DNA of 64,000 bases from positions 62,001 to 126,000 of the forward strand of contig NZ_JAVRHX010000001.1 in the NCBI RefSeq assembly GCF_031846345.1, read 5' to 3'. A model generated the notes under the pieces. It made no database searches. It worked only from the letters and a program-made list of their open reading frames with translations, and was not told where the DNA came from. The translations under genes and the position numbers were made by a program. The stretch is from Glaciecola petra (GTDB taxonomy: Bacteria; Pseudomonadota; Gammaproteobacteria; Enterobacterales; Alteromonadaceae). Of the stretch, positions 36,329-45,257 are shown one piece after another; the first letter of the stretch is position 1, and every line of letters starts with the position of its first letter.

Positions 36329-38134
36329 CTAGTTGGTATATTTTGAATATCGTTCAAGAGTTTTTTTACCCAGTGCGCTTTTCAATTCTTGTAGTTCGTG
36401 TTCTACATTTTGCCACACACCCACCCCTTTTGAATTGATAGCTTGTCGAACTTGTTCACTGCTTGCGGTACGCACTTCTCGTTTAGATTTATGAAAATCC
36501 ACACAATCCTGCTCAAATTCGACGCCTACATGGGCTAATAAGCGTTTAATTTCAAATTCTGGCTTTTTGACAAGTTCTTCATATTGAATGCGTAATACTC
36601 TTCCGGGTATTTGAGCATCCCAAAAATCCATCAGATCGATGTAGGCATTATAGAAAAGAGCAATATTTGTCAGATTATAGCTAAAATCAACACCGCTTAA
36701 AAAATACTGCTTAAAAAGACTGAGACCGCAGTCAAGGGGATTACGGCGTATGTCGACAATAATCGCATTTGGCAGGATTTTATGAATTAAGCCAACGTGC
36801 CGGAAATTAAAGGGCTGCTTGTCGGTAAAAAAACGTTTATGTGTATTTTCGTTATTTACTCTATTTGCTCTAAATAATGCGCCTTTATCTAAATAAGCTT
36901 GTCCTAAAGTAGATAATTCATCGCTTGTTAAGCTGTGAATGGCCGAAAATAAATTAGTGTTGGATTTTTGTAAGCAAAGCGAATTTGCCTGTTTCTCAAT
37001 CGCCCCTAAAGTGGGTTGTTCGAGGGTCCCTTCAATTTGTGAGTGACTTGCCAGAATTTGTTCAATCATAGTTGAACCGGACCGCGGCAACCCAATAATA
37101 AAAATGGGTCGCACCTGCTGATTGAGATTATCGGCTTGTAAATCCAGTACAGCTTGAGTAAAGGTACTCTTGCGCAGTGCAAATTCAGATTCTGTTTGTT
37201 TAATTCTGGTGTTTGCAACAGGAAAGCTGTGGTTAGCTTTGCTATAAATTTTCATAGCAGATTGCCAGTCATTGAATGATTCATGTATCTTTGCTAATAC
37301 AAAAAACGCAACACTTCTCGCTTTTTGACTTAAATTTACATTATTTGTTAGCGCTTCTAAAACGCCTTTATCTTCAGGCGAAAAGGTATAATTTTTCAAA
37401 TCGGCCAAACCCCACCATGCATCAACATTATGGGGCGCAATATCAATACATTTTAGATAGGTATCAACGCATTTTTCGCGCTCACCCACAATTCGATAAG
37501 CCTGGCCCAAAACAAGGTAAACTTGCGCCAACTTTTGTTTATCAGTTCCCGCAAGATGTAAAGCCTGCGAACATACATTTAGTAACTCGGTATTTTGGCC
37601 ATATTTCAGCAGCAGCGAAGTGTACAACCAAACCGTATCAAAACTTTCTTCAATAGCACATAGAGTTTTAGCCTCATCAATGGCCTTTGCATAGTGGCCG
37701 CTCGATTCAAAAGACTGCATGAGCATATGTCTTAACATCATATTAGCAGGAGAAAACTGTAGACCAATGGCTAAAATATGATTACTTTTTTCTGGTTGTT
37801 GGCTAGCCATGGCAATATGCGCCAGAGTAAATATGGCTCTTGGGTGGGCCTCTTGCTTTAACAACATCTGTTTGGCGACTTTTTTTGCTTCGCTAAAAGC
37901 TTGCTTTTGCATATGCTGTTGAATCAACGAAAAATCGGCAATAAGGGGATCAAAGCGTTCAGCTTTTTGATTAACTAATAATGCTTCCTTGTATAAGCCT
38001 TGTTCGAATAAACACTGACTCAGTATTAAGTGCGCTTGATAATGACGAGGTTCCTTTTTAAGCCAATTGTGTAATGAAGTGATGGCTTGAGGTAGATCAC
38101 CTATTTCAATCAGTTTTCTAACTTGTTCTAGCAC
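36329..38134 (-). CDS. TPR-repeat sulfotransferase family protein
   Basis: A 601-residue cytoplasmic protein. The N-terminal half (about 1-320) is a tandem TPR array (for example HYQAHLILSQCLFEQGLYKEA, here given only in part: LILSQCLFEQGLYKEA). The C-terminal half is a P-loop sulfotransferase: 5'-phosphosulfate loop FIIGLPRSGSTMIEQILAS (about 343-361), 3'-phosphate motif VDIRRNPLDCGLSLF and a LRIQYEELVKKPE segment. Such fusions resemble tyrosylprotein/peptide sulfotransferases, with TPRs choosing a protein partner. The acceptor is unknown. It precedes the TonB receptor. Confidence 0.88.
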   Translation of the reverse strand: MLEQVRKLIEIGDLPQAITSLHNWLKKEPRHYQAHLILSQCLFEQGLYKEALLVNQKAERFDPLIADFSLIQQHMQKQAFSEAKKVAKQMLLKQEAHPRAIFTLAHIAMASQQPEKSNHILAIGLQFSPANMMLRHMLMQSFESSGHYAKAIDEAKTLCAIEESFDTVWLYTSLLLKYGQNTELLNVCSQALHLAGTDKQKLAQVYLVLGQAYRIVGEREKCVDTYLKCIDIAPHNVDAWWGLADLKNYTFSPEDKGVLEALTNNVNLSQKARSVAFFVLAKIHESFNDWQSAMKIYSKANHSFPVANTRIKQTESEFALRKSTFTQAVLDLQADNLNQQVRPIFIIGLPRSGSTMIEQILASHSQIEGTLEQPTLGAIEKQANSLCLQKSNTNLFSAIHSLTSDELSTLGQAYLDKGALFRANRVNNENTHKRFFTDKQPFNFRHVGLIHKILPNAIIVDIRRNPLDCGLSLFKQYFLSGVDFSYNLTNIALFYNAYIDLMDFWDAQIPGRVLRIQYEELVKKPEFEIKRLLAHVGVEFEQDCVDFHKSKREVRTASSEQVRQAINSKGVGVWQNVEHELQELKSALGKKTLERYSKYTN

Positions 38135-38406
38135 TCTTTATCTTCTCCAAATACCCATATAGTTATCGACTGCTCTAGTCAATGTTGCCGAACTTGGATA
38201 TTAATTATGTCTTGCAAGTATTGCTCTTGCAGACTCATTATTGATAAGTGGTATGTTAATGAGCCGCTTATTTGTATATGCTACAAGACCCTATAGATAT
38301 TAACCTTAACCCCGCATAATAAATAGTACTAGATTGACATTTTGTTAGCGAGCACAAGAGCTTGCGAGGTAGAAGGCGATAACAAATAAGCGTGAGCGAA
38401 GGTAAA

Positions 38407-39327
38407 ATGGCCAAAGGTACACATCAATATCAGCAAGACCCACGAAATGACAGTATTCTCATTAATATTAATGGAGAATTATTTGCTCGTAGCGAAGCAA
38501 AAATTTCGGTGTTCGACAGTGGTTTTATATTAGGTGATGGCGTTTGGGAAGGGATTAGACTGCATAAAGGGCAACTTGCGTTTATTGATCAGCACATGCA
38601 GCGTTTATTTGATGGTGCTAAAGCACTTGATATGGACATTGGCCTGAGTAAGAACGAATTAGTTTCTCGGATTTATCAAACCTGTAAGGCTAACGATATG
38701 CACGATGGCGTCCATATCCGACTCATGGTGACCAGAGGGATTAAAGCAACCCCATACCAAGACCCAAGAGTGACTATTTCTCCTGCGACCATTGTTATTA
38801 TTGCGGAACACAAACAAGCTTTGGGCTTAGCTGAGGGTGATGGGGTGAGTTTGTTCACTTCGCATGTTCGCCGGGGTTATCCAGACGTACAAGATCCTAA
38901 ACTCAATACTCACTCAAAACTCAACTGTATATTTGCATGTATTCAAGCGGCTAAAGCAGGCGCAGATGAGTCTCTTATGCTTGACCCACATGGATTTGTT
39001 GCCACCTGTAACTCTACTCATTTTTTCATTGTTAGAGACGGTGAAGTATGGACATCAAGTGGTGATTTTTGTTTAGACGGCATTACGCGACGAAATGTGA
39101 TTAATGTGTGTAAAGCGAATGACATTCCGGTTTTTGAAAAGAACTTTTCGTTGTCAGAGGTGTATGCGGCCGACGAAGCATTTATAACGGGTACTTTTGC
39201 TGGTTTGACGCCGGTCGCCGTTATTGATGGCAGAAAAATAGGCACAGGCTCACAAACGACGACTAAGCACTTAGAGCAGCTCTATGTGGCACGCATTGAA
39301 GCTGAACACGCGAAACAAAAAGCGTAA
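38407..39327 (+). CDS. Class IV PLP aminotransferase (BCAT/D-AAT/ADCL type)
   Basis: A 306-residue fold-type IV enzyme. The N-terminal SVFDSGFILGDGVWEGIR is the family signature for the first domain; the PLP lysine is expected in DPKLNTHSKLN (two candidates), followed by AAKAGADESLMLD and the phosphate-cup region ITGTFAGLTPV. It may act on branched-chain or D-amino acids, or as aminodeoxychorismate lyase; sequence alone does not decide. ATG 38407 is used behind GAAGG; a GTG at 38392 is less well placed. It is followed on the same strand by four genes including a P-loop sulfotransferase-like gene. Confidence 0.85.
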   Translation: MAKGTHQYQQDPRNDSILININGELFARSEAKISVFDSGFILGDGVWEGIRLHKGQLAFIDQHMQRLFDGAKALDMDIGLSKNELVSRIYQTCKANDMHDGVHIRLMVTRGIKATPYQDPRVTISPATIVIIAEHKQALGLAEGDGVSLFTSHVRRGYPDVQDPKLNTHSKLNCIFACIQAAKAGADESLMLDPHGFVATCNSTHFFIVRDGEVWTSSGDFCLDGITRRNVINVCKANDIPVFEKNFSLSEVYAADEAFITGTFAGLTPVAVIDGRKIGTGSQTTTKHLEQLYVARIEAEHAKQKA

Positions 39328-39403
39328 ACTAATAAATAGCAGGCAAAGCAGCGGTAAATTAGCATGCGCCGGAACAAAATAGAGCAAGGTAAAAAGCAGT
39401 AAA

Positions 39404-40396
39404 ATGGCATTAACCTCCAAAAATTCACGCAACAATAAATTAAAAACGCATTTGGCAATTTTACAAGCGCGCGCAATTCATGCCAAAACCAGTGAAGATA
39501 TCAGCGTAATTTCTAAACTCATCCAAGAATATTCTGCGAAACATCAATATTCACATAACAATAGTTTGTTATGGCTTTCTTTAGCTATTGCTGGCCTTGT
39601 AGGAGGGCTTTCGTATTGGCAACAATTGCATATTACGCAAGATACGCGCTTTTATATGCAAGTGCTCAGTGCAATTACGGGCTGTCTTACGCTTATCCTT
39701 TTTTATATGCGTTATGCGGAAATAAAAAGAGTCGGTGACGCAGTGTATATTCGCTCGGTAGCGATTAATGCCGGTGTTGTTAGAGATTATCAATTTGATG
39801 GGCGCAGCTATTGGAAGCAACTCAGTGGTATGTTTTCTTTATTTAATACCGGTGATGAAAGTCAAACGATTACTACTCGGTATTTAGGGGGGATGCCTGG
39901 GGATGAACATCAAGGTCCTACTCCCTACACCCTGTTTGAATTTAAATATGTAAGAGTCACGCGTTCGACAAACTCAAAGGGAGGCACCCGCACAAGCCGC
40001 AGTACACATTACAAATATGGGATGCTAGTACAGTTTTCTGACTTTAATTTCCTGAGTATTAATGTGAATCGTTTTCCCAATAAATGGGATTCGTCGAGCA
40101 GAGCCTTTAATAAACGGTTTAAAGTGAGATGTGCTTCTGAAATTCAGGCAGCAAAGTTTTTTGACCCCAAGGCAGTATTAGCGTTTGTTGATGAATTTTC
40201 GTTTATTAAGTCGATGGATGTTACGCCCTCGTCGGTGGTTTGTTTTGAGTTACCTAAAGAGATATTTCCAAGTAAAGTTAAAACACCTTCCCTAACTAAT
40301 ACTACTACTTTTATCAATTCGTTAGAGACACCCCATAAATTACCAGCGCTTGAGCAAGCACAAAAATTGATTGCTTTTATTAACCAGAATAAATAA
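39404..40396 (+). CDS. DUF3137-like membrane protein
   Basis: A 330-residue protein with two adjacent hydrophobic segments (about 52-72 and 83-103) after a polar helical N-terminus. The long soluble C-terminal part contains YTLFEFKYVRVTRSTNSKGG, characteristic of DUF3137 proteins, which are regularly encoded next to LemA. Function unknown. LemA follows 51 bases downstream, which supports the family call. Confidence 0.7.
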   Translation: MALTSKNSRNNKLKTHLAILQARAIHAKTSEDISVISKLIQEYSAKHQYSHNNSLLWLSLAIAGLVGGLSYWQQLHITQDTRFYMQVLSAITGCLTLILFYMRYAEIKRVGDAVYIRSVAINAGVVRDYQFDGRSYWKQLSGMFSLFNTGDESQTITTRYLGGMPGDEHQGPTPYTLFEFKYVRVTRSTNSKGGTRTSRSTHYKYGMLVQFSDFNFLSINVNRFPNKWDSSSRAFNKRFKVRCASEIQAAKFFDPKAVLAFVDEFSFIKSMDVTPSSVVCFELPKEIFPSKVKTPSLTNTTTFINSLETPHKLPALEQAQKLIAFINQNK

Positions 40397-40447
40397 CCTG
40401 AACGATAAAAGAGAGCTCGTGAAGAGTTCGCAAAAAGGACATTGTTT

Positions 40448-41005
40448 ATGGTTACAAGTATCGTTATCGGCATTATCGTGATTGCCATCATTTGGCTTTA
40501 CAATACTATTATTAGTAATTTGAATAGAGCAAAGCGGGCTTGGTCTGACGTGATTACCTACGAAAAGCTCAAACAAGATGTGTTGCCACAACTAAGCAGT
40601 TTAAGCGATGACTTTAAACAGTTTGAAAGTGATTTTATTGTAAAAGTCACAGCATTAAGAGAATCAATTGATATTCTCGATACCGACAAAATTGATGTTG
40701 AAGCGCTTGGTACCGTTGAAGCGCGCTCTAAGGCAATGTTTTCATCCTTCAAGGCGACTGCTGAAAATTACCCTGAGCTAGGCGCAACTGAAATTGTTAA
40801 AGAACTTATGGACGAGATTAGTGATAAAAACGAAAATGTTGCTGCTGCAATTACTATTTTTAATCGTGCTGTTGAACACTTTAATAATTCGATTGAAATG
40901 GTGCCGTTCAACTTGGTGAATAAATTTTTTGCACGCAAAGAAAAGCTCGACAACTTTCACCAGTCGGGAACGGTTGAAGACTATGATTACAAGCCGAATT
41001 TTTAA
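40448..41005 (+). CDS. LemA family protein
   Basis: A 185-residue protein with one N-terminal membrane helix (IVIGIIVIAIIWLYNTII) and the LemA helical bundle: NLNRAKRAWSDVITYEKLKQ and the conserved ENVAAAITIFNRAVEHFNN with FNLVNKFFARKE near the end. LemA proteins are periplasm-facing anchors of unknown role, often with DUF3137 or TPM proteins. ATG 40448 sits 9 bases after AAAGGA; a TTG two codons earlier is not preferred. Confidence 0.85.
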   Translation: MVTSIVIGIIVIAIIWLYNTIISNLNRAKRAWSDVITYEKLKQDVLPQLSSLSDDFKQFESDFIVKVTALRESIDILDTDKIDVEALGTVEARSKAMFSSFKATAENYPELGATEIVKELMDEISDKNENVAAAITIFNRAVEHFNNSIEMVPFNLVNKFFARKEKLDNFHQSGTVEDYDYKPNF

Positions 41006-41023
41006 AAAAATTGAAGTTAACTA

Positions 41024-41767
41024 ATGATTAAACGTATCTGTATGTGGTCAGGGCCTAGAAATATTTCTACCGCAATGATGCGAAGTTGGGAAAATCGAAG
41101 CGACTGCGAGGTTGTAGACGAGCCATTTTATGCTTTTTACTTAGCGCAAACTCAAAGTCCCCATCCTATGTTTGAAGAGGTACTTGCGTCACAGCCTCAG
41201 TCTTACGATGAAGTAATTAAAGGTTTGCACGCTGACCCCATCCCAAAAGATAAGTCAATTTGTATTCAATACGAAAAGCACATGACGCATCATATGATAG
41301 TAGGGTGTGATATGACCTGGACGCGAGAGCTAAGTCATTGTTTTTTAATTAGACACCCAGCCCAAGTTGTAAATTCGTATACCAATAGCCGAGGCGTGTG
41401 CAGCGTCGACGATATTGGTATTAAACGTCAATTCGAGTTATACCAAGAAATTTCTAGTTTGAGCCAGCAAGATATTCCCGTGATTGATGCTAATGATGTC
41501 CTCAAGGCACCTAAGAATTTGCTACAACACTTATGCGAAATACTCGGTATTAACTTTCAAATTGCGATGCTAGAATGGTCAAAAGGCGCTCGTAAAAGCG
41601 ACGGTGTTTGGGCGAGTCATTGGTATCACAGTGTTGAAAATTCCACCGGATTTGCGCAGTATAAAAACAAACACTTGCACCTAAATGCACAACAACAAGC
41701 AGTAGTAGATGAATCAATGCCTTATTTTGAGGCTTTACAAGCAAAAACAATTAATAGGTCGAATTAA
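41024..41767 (+). CDS. P-loop sulfotransferase-like protein
   Basis: A 247-residue cytoplasmic protein. It begins MIKRICMWSGPRNISTAMM, a P-loop of the sulfotransferase type (SGPRNxST), then VVDEPFYAFYL and the second nucleotide-binding stretch CFLIRHPAQVVNSYTN. Substrate and even PAPS use are unproven. From memory, proteins of this type are fused to class IV aminotransferase domains in plants, and a class IV aminotransferase lies 1.7 kb upstream here. It is 18 bases after lemA and 9 bases before the DUF4870 gene, so an operon is likely. Confidence 0.75.
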   Translation: MIKRICMWSGPRNISTAMMRSWENRSDCEVVDEPFYAFYLAQTQSPHPMFEEVLASQPQSYDEVIKGLHADPIPKDKSICIQYEKHMTHHMIVGCDMTWTRELSHCFLIRHPAQVVNSYTNSRGVCSVDDIGIKRQFELYQEISSLSQQDIPVIDANDVLKAPKNLLQHLCEILGINFQIAMLEWSKGARKSDGVWASHWYHSVENSTGFAQYKNKHLHLNAQQQAVVDESMPYFEALQAKTINRSN

Positions 41768-41776
41768 GGAATAATT

Positions 41777-42136
41777 ATGACTAATGAATATCAGCCCTGG
41801 GGTATGGAACCTAGAGTTTTCCTTTTATTAATGCACTTGAGTCAGTTAGCGGGTGTGATTATCCCATTTGCTGGCTTAGTATTGCCAATTGTGATGTGGG
41901 TAACGAATAAGCAAGAATCTAAAGAAATTGATGAGCACGGAAAGGTGATCATGAATTGGATAATCAGCGCCTTCATATATACCATTATTTGTACTATTTT
42001 GATGGTGCTTGTAATTGGTGTGTTTGGCTTAATAATTTTAGCGATAGTGAGTTTGATATTTATCATTGTTGGCGCAATAAAAGCTTATGACGGTGAATTA
42101 TGGCCATATCCTTTGAGCATTACATTTATAAAGTAA
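41777..42136 (+). CDS. DUF4870 family membrane protein
   Basis: A 119-residue protein with three or four hydrophobic segments. The pattern LLLMHLSQLAGVIIPFAGLV, VMWVTNKQESKEIDEHGKVI and MNWIISAFIY fits DUF4870, small Tic20-like integral proteins of unknown function. It ends the plus-strand run and converges on the malic enzyme gene with a 21-base gap. Confidence 0.8.
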   Translation: MTNEYQPWGMEPRVFLLLMHLSQLAGVIIPFAGLVLPIVMWVTNKQESKEIDEHGKVIMNWIISAFIYTIICTILMVLVIGVFGLIILAIVSLIFIIVGAIKAYDGELWPYPLSITFIK

Positions 42137-42157
42137 GCATTAATAACTGCGTGAAAA

Positions 42158-43399
42158 TTATTCGTAATCTGACGGTAACTCATTAAGTTGCGCTACGCCA
42201 GAATCAATAGCTGCTTTAGCTACTGCACTTGCGATAGTCTTGCATAGCCTCGGATCCATTGGTTTTGGAATTATATAGTCTTTACCAAAACTTAAGGATT
42301 CGCTATTGCTGGCTTTAAGCACTTCTTCTGGTACTGGCATCTTTGAGACGCTGCGAATAGCTTCAACCGCTGCTACTTTCATTTCGTCATTTATTTGGGA
42401 AGCACGCACATCTAGCGCACCTCTAAAAATGAAAGGAAAACATAGTACATTGTTTACCTGATTAGGGTAATCAGAGCGACCAGTCGCCATGATTAAATCA
42501 TTGCGGACCTCATGAGCAAGCTCGGGTTTGATTTCAGGGTCTGGGTTTGAACAAGCAAACACAATAGGATTTGGTGCCATAAGTGCAAGAGCTTCAGGTG
42601 GCAGTAAATCAGGCCCGGATACGCCAACAAATACATCGGCTCCATCCATTGCATCTTCTAGTGTGCGTTTGTCAGTATTGTTTGCAAATAACGCTTTGTG
42701 TTCTGTCAGTGTTTTTCGTCTTGTATGAATAATGCCTTGGCGATCTAGCATGTATATTTTTTCGCGTTGTGCGCCGCATTTAATCAGTAATTCCATACAC
42801 GCTACTGCTGCGGCTCCAGCGCCCAAACAAACAACTTTAATGTCTCGAATGTCTTTACCCTGGATCTCGAGTGCGTTTAACATGCCCGCCGCTGTTACAA
42901 TAGCAGTGCCATGTTGGTCGTCATGGAAAACCGGTACTTTACAACGTTTGATTAGTTCTTTTTCAATTTCAAAGCACTCAGGGGCTTTTATATCTTCTAA
43001 GTTAATGCCACCAAATGTATCAGCAATGCTTGCCACAGTGTTAATAAACTCTTCGGTAGTGCGGTGCTTTACTTCAATATCAATGGAATCTAAACCGGCA
43101 AAACGTTTAAACAACAAAGCTTTGCCTTCCATAACCGGTTTAGATGCTAAGGGCCCTAAATTCCCTAAGCCAAGAATCGCCGTTCCATTTGAAATTACTG
43201 CAACCATATTACCTTTTGCGGTATATCGATAAGCGGCGTTTGGGTCTGCCGCAATTTCGCGCACAGGTTCAGCCACACCAGGACTATACGCCAGTGCAAG
43301 ATCATCTACAGTGGCGGCAGACGTTGATAATTCAACACTAATCTTGCCGGGTTTTGGAAGTTCATGGTAATCAAGAGCTCGCTGGCGAAAGTCAGACAT
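42158..43399 (-). CDS. NAD(P)-dependent malic enzyme (short form)
   Basis: Oxidative decarboxylation of malate to pyruvate. The 413-residue protein has the malic N-domain (LALAYSPGVAEPV, VMEGKALLFKRFAGLD, INLEDIKAPECFEIE, VPVFHDDQHGTAIV) and the NAD(P) domain (VVCLGAGAAAVACMELL, VFACSNPDPEI). The C-terminal phosphotransacetylase domain of MaeB is absent, so this is the short bacterial type. In several Alteromonadales I recall it beside rpmE/priA; here those lie 18 kb away. Cofactor preference is not resolved. Confidence 0.93.
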   Translation of the reverse strand: MSDFRQRALDYHELPKPGKISVELSTSAATVDDLALAYSPGVAEPVREIAADPNAAYRYTAKGNMVAVISNGTAILGLGNLGPLASKPVMEGKALLFKRFAGLDSIDIEVKHRTTEEFINTVASIADTFGGINLEDIKAPECFEIEKELIKRCKVPVFHDDQHGTAIVTAAGMLNALEIQGKDIRDIKVVCLGAGAAAVACMELLIKCGAQREKIYMLDRQGIIHTRRKTLTEHKALFANNTDKRTLEDAMDGADVFVGVSGPDLLPPEALALMAPNPIVFACSNPDPEIKPELAHEVRNDLIMATGRSDYPNQVNNVLCFPFIFRGALDVRASQINDEMKVAAVEAIRSVSKMPVPEEVLKASNSESLSFGKDYIIPKPMDPRLCKTIASAVAKAAIDSGVAQLNELPSDYE

Positions 43400-43751
43400 T
43401 GCAGATAGGATCCTTGGCTTAAGCGTTGAATTTGTTTAGTAAAAATCACATTACAGAAACAATAACACAAAAATAAAAAGATAAAACGAATACAGCACAA
43501 CAAATAACGGCTCTATTGCTGGCACAAGCCAAAGGCTACGCTAGCTTAAAGCAGTATTTATTGTTTGAATATCCACTATTCAAAAACTGAAAAACTTGAA
43601 TACGGATTAAGTAAGTGGCTTAAGTAAAAGGCACATTTATCTGGGAATAACAAAAATTGAGTAGTCATTTGGTGAAAATTGAGTACATGCATAAGGGTAA
43701 TTTGAAATAACATTTAGACAGCAGAGAATCAATCTTAAAGGATCAACACCC
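43400..43751. other. Intergenic region with tandem direct repeat upstream of the small peptide gene
   Basis: AAAATTGAGTA occurs at 43653-43663 and 43675-43685, spaced 22 bases start to start, about two helical turns. Each copy contains a -35-like TTGAGT, but no matching -10 was found. AAAGGA (about 43737-43742) is the ribosome binding site of the next gene. No ORF was recognised in the rest. Confidence 0.45.
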
Positions 43752-44051
43752 ATGACCATCAAAAAACGTTTCGTCAACAGAAAAGCAGCACTAAAAGGAC
43801 TAGCAATCGCAGCGGTAACTGCAACGACAATACCCATAGCAAATTCTGAGGAAGTGAATGAACAGTCTGCTAAATCAATTTCAAACTCGCAAGCTAGCCC
43901 AACTATAAAAAGTATTACCCGTAAAAATGTAGAGGCAGAAAAAAATCATATTCAAATGCATGGGAGTGATTTTAATGCAGGTAAGAGTACAAATAATGGT
44001 GAGGGGTCAAGAGAAAAATCGAAACCTATCATACTTGCACCCAAAAGTTAG
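43752..44051 (+). CDS. Small exported protein with Tat-like signal
   Basis: A 99-residue protein of no family known to me. The N-terminus KKRFVNRKAALKGLAIAAVT has a basic stretch, an RK-x-x-L-K pattern close to a twin-arginine motif and a moderately hydrophobic core, ending near PIANSEE. The mature part (about 33-99) is polar, rich in S, N, K and E, has no cysteine, and includes HIQMHGSDFNAGKST. It has a good AAAGGA Shine-Dalgarno. The oxygenase gene starts 21 bases later, so the two are almost surely cotranscribed. It could be the enzyme's substrate; this is inference. Confidence 0.6.
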   Translation: MTIKKRFVNRKAALKGLAIAAVTATTIPIANSEEVNEQSAKSISNSQASPTIKSITRKNVEAEKNHIQMHGSDFNAGKSTNNGEGSREKSKPIILAPKS

Positions 44052-44072
44052 CTAGCGAACTCTACCAATATT

Positions 44073-45248
44073 ATGCTTAAGTCATTAATTTCACCTTTAT
44101 CTGTGGACTCGTTCCTAGATTCGTATCATAACTGTACAGCATATTATAGCCCGGGTTCGTCCTCGCGATTTATGGACCTTTTCCAGTGGACTGACTTAAA
44201 CGACTTTTTGTCTAATTCTCGACCAAAAGACAGGTCTATAAATTTAGTAGGCGGTGGTAAAAAAACACCTTTTTTATCGCATAGCGTACTAAGAGAACAG
44301 ATAATATCTGGTCAAACATTAGAAATAGATAACCTACAGGAAGTAGACCCTGCAATTAGAGGTTTTTGTGATTCATGTTCAGACGACTTTAACACCGAAG
44401 TGAACATTAACGCTTATGTTTCACATCCAAGCGCACAAGGTTTTAATTTGCACTATGATTTTCAGGATGTGTTCATTTTACAAACGGAAGGGATTAAGCG
44501 TTGGTATATTTATGAGCCTAGCGAGCTTTGGCCATGTGAAGAAAAGTTATTTGAAGCAACTGAGTCAGGAAACGCAAGCCCATATTTAGATATAGAGCTC
44601 AAACCGGGTGATGTACTTTATATACCGAGAGGTCACTGGCATAAAGCAATTGCAGTGGAGCCGTGTATTCATCTTACCGTAACAGTGCCATATACGTCTG
44701 GCGCAGACGTATTGACCCATCTTATTCAGCAACTTAGTAAAACTCATCCCATTTTGAGAAAAGACTTACCCATTCACAGCATTCGAGGTCTAGGAGGTTC
44801 GCTTTCTGAGCATAGATTGGATAAACAACTAGATGAAATCGCTGATAAGTTGTTAGAGGTCATAGCCGACAGAAATCAACTTAAACAGTTCGTTTATCAA
44901 CATGCTATCCAAAACAGTCCTATTTCGAAAGAAATAGAAATGCCAACATTGGCTATAAGAGGGCAGGATTTTAATGCACAAACTCGATTTAAAAGGAACG
45001 CTAACCAAGCATGTATGTTGAATCAACTAGGCGAGAAAAAAATTGAATTATTAAGTGCTGGTCAAACATTTCAATTTGAAGATATGCCAATTTCAATCAT
45101 TAACAATTTAGTAGCAGATAACACGGCTCTATGCGGAGAGTCGCTAATTAAGAGAGCAGCTACTGAAGGCTACTCCCTTGATTGGCAAGACATAGAAAAA
45201 GTAATTTTAGTACTCATCAACCACGGTGTTTTAGTTTTCTTGGACTAG
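44073..45248 (+). CDS. JmjC/cupin 2-oxoglutarate oxygenase, Rox (YcfD)-like
   Basis: A 391-residue Fe(II)/2OG oxygenase of the ribosomal-oxygenase type. The facial triad is visible as H127 and D129 (FNLHYDFQDVF) and H190 (YIPRGHWHKA), nearly the same positions as in E. coli YcfD (373 residues). GIKRWYIYEP and KPGDVLYIPRG also match. A helical middle part and a C-terminal winged-helix-like region (about 300-391) complete the Rox layout. YcfD hydroxylates an arginine of L16. This gene may be that enzyme or a paralogue devoted to the small exported protein encoded just upstream. Confidence 0.82.
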   Translation: MLKSLISPLSVDSFLDSYHNCTAYYSPGSSSRFMDLFQWTDLNDFLSNSRPKDRSINLVGGGKKTPFLSHSVLREQIISGQTLEIDNLQEVDPAIRGFCDSCSDDFNTEVNINAYVSHPSAQGFNLHYDFQDVFILQTEGIKRWYIYEPSELWPCEEKLFEATESGNASPYLDIELKPGDVLYIPRGHWHKAIAVEPCIHLTVTVPYTSGADVLTHLIQQLSKTHPILRKDLPIHSIRGLGGSLSEHRLDKQLDEIADKLLEVIADRNQLKQFVYQHAIQNSPISKEIEMPTLAIRGQDFNAQTRFKRNANQACMLNQLGEKKIELLSAGQTFQFEDMPISIINNLVADNTALCGESLIKRAATEGYSLDWQDIEKVILVLINHGVLVFLD

Positions 45249-45257
45249 ACCCTGGCT

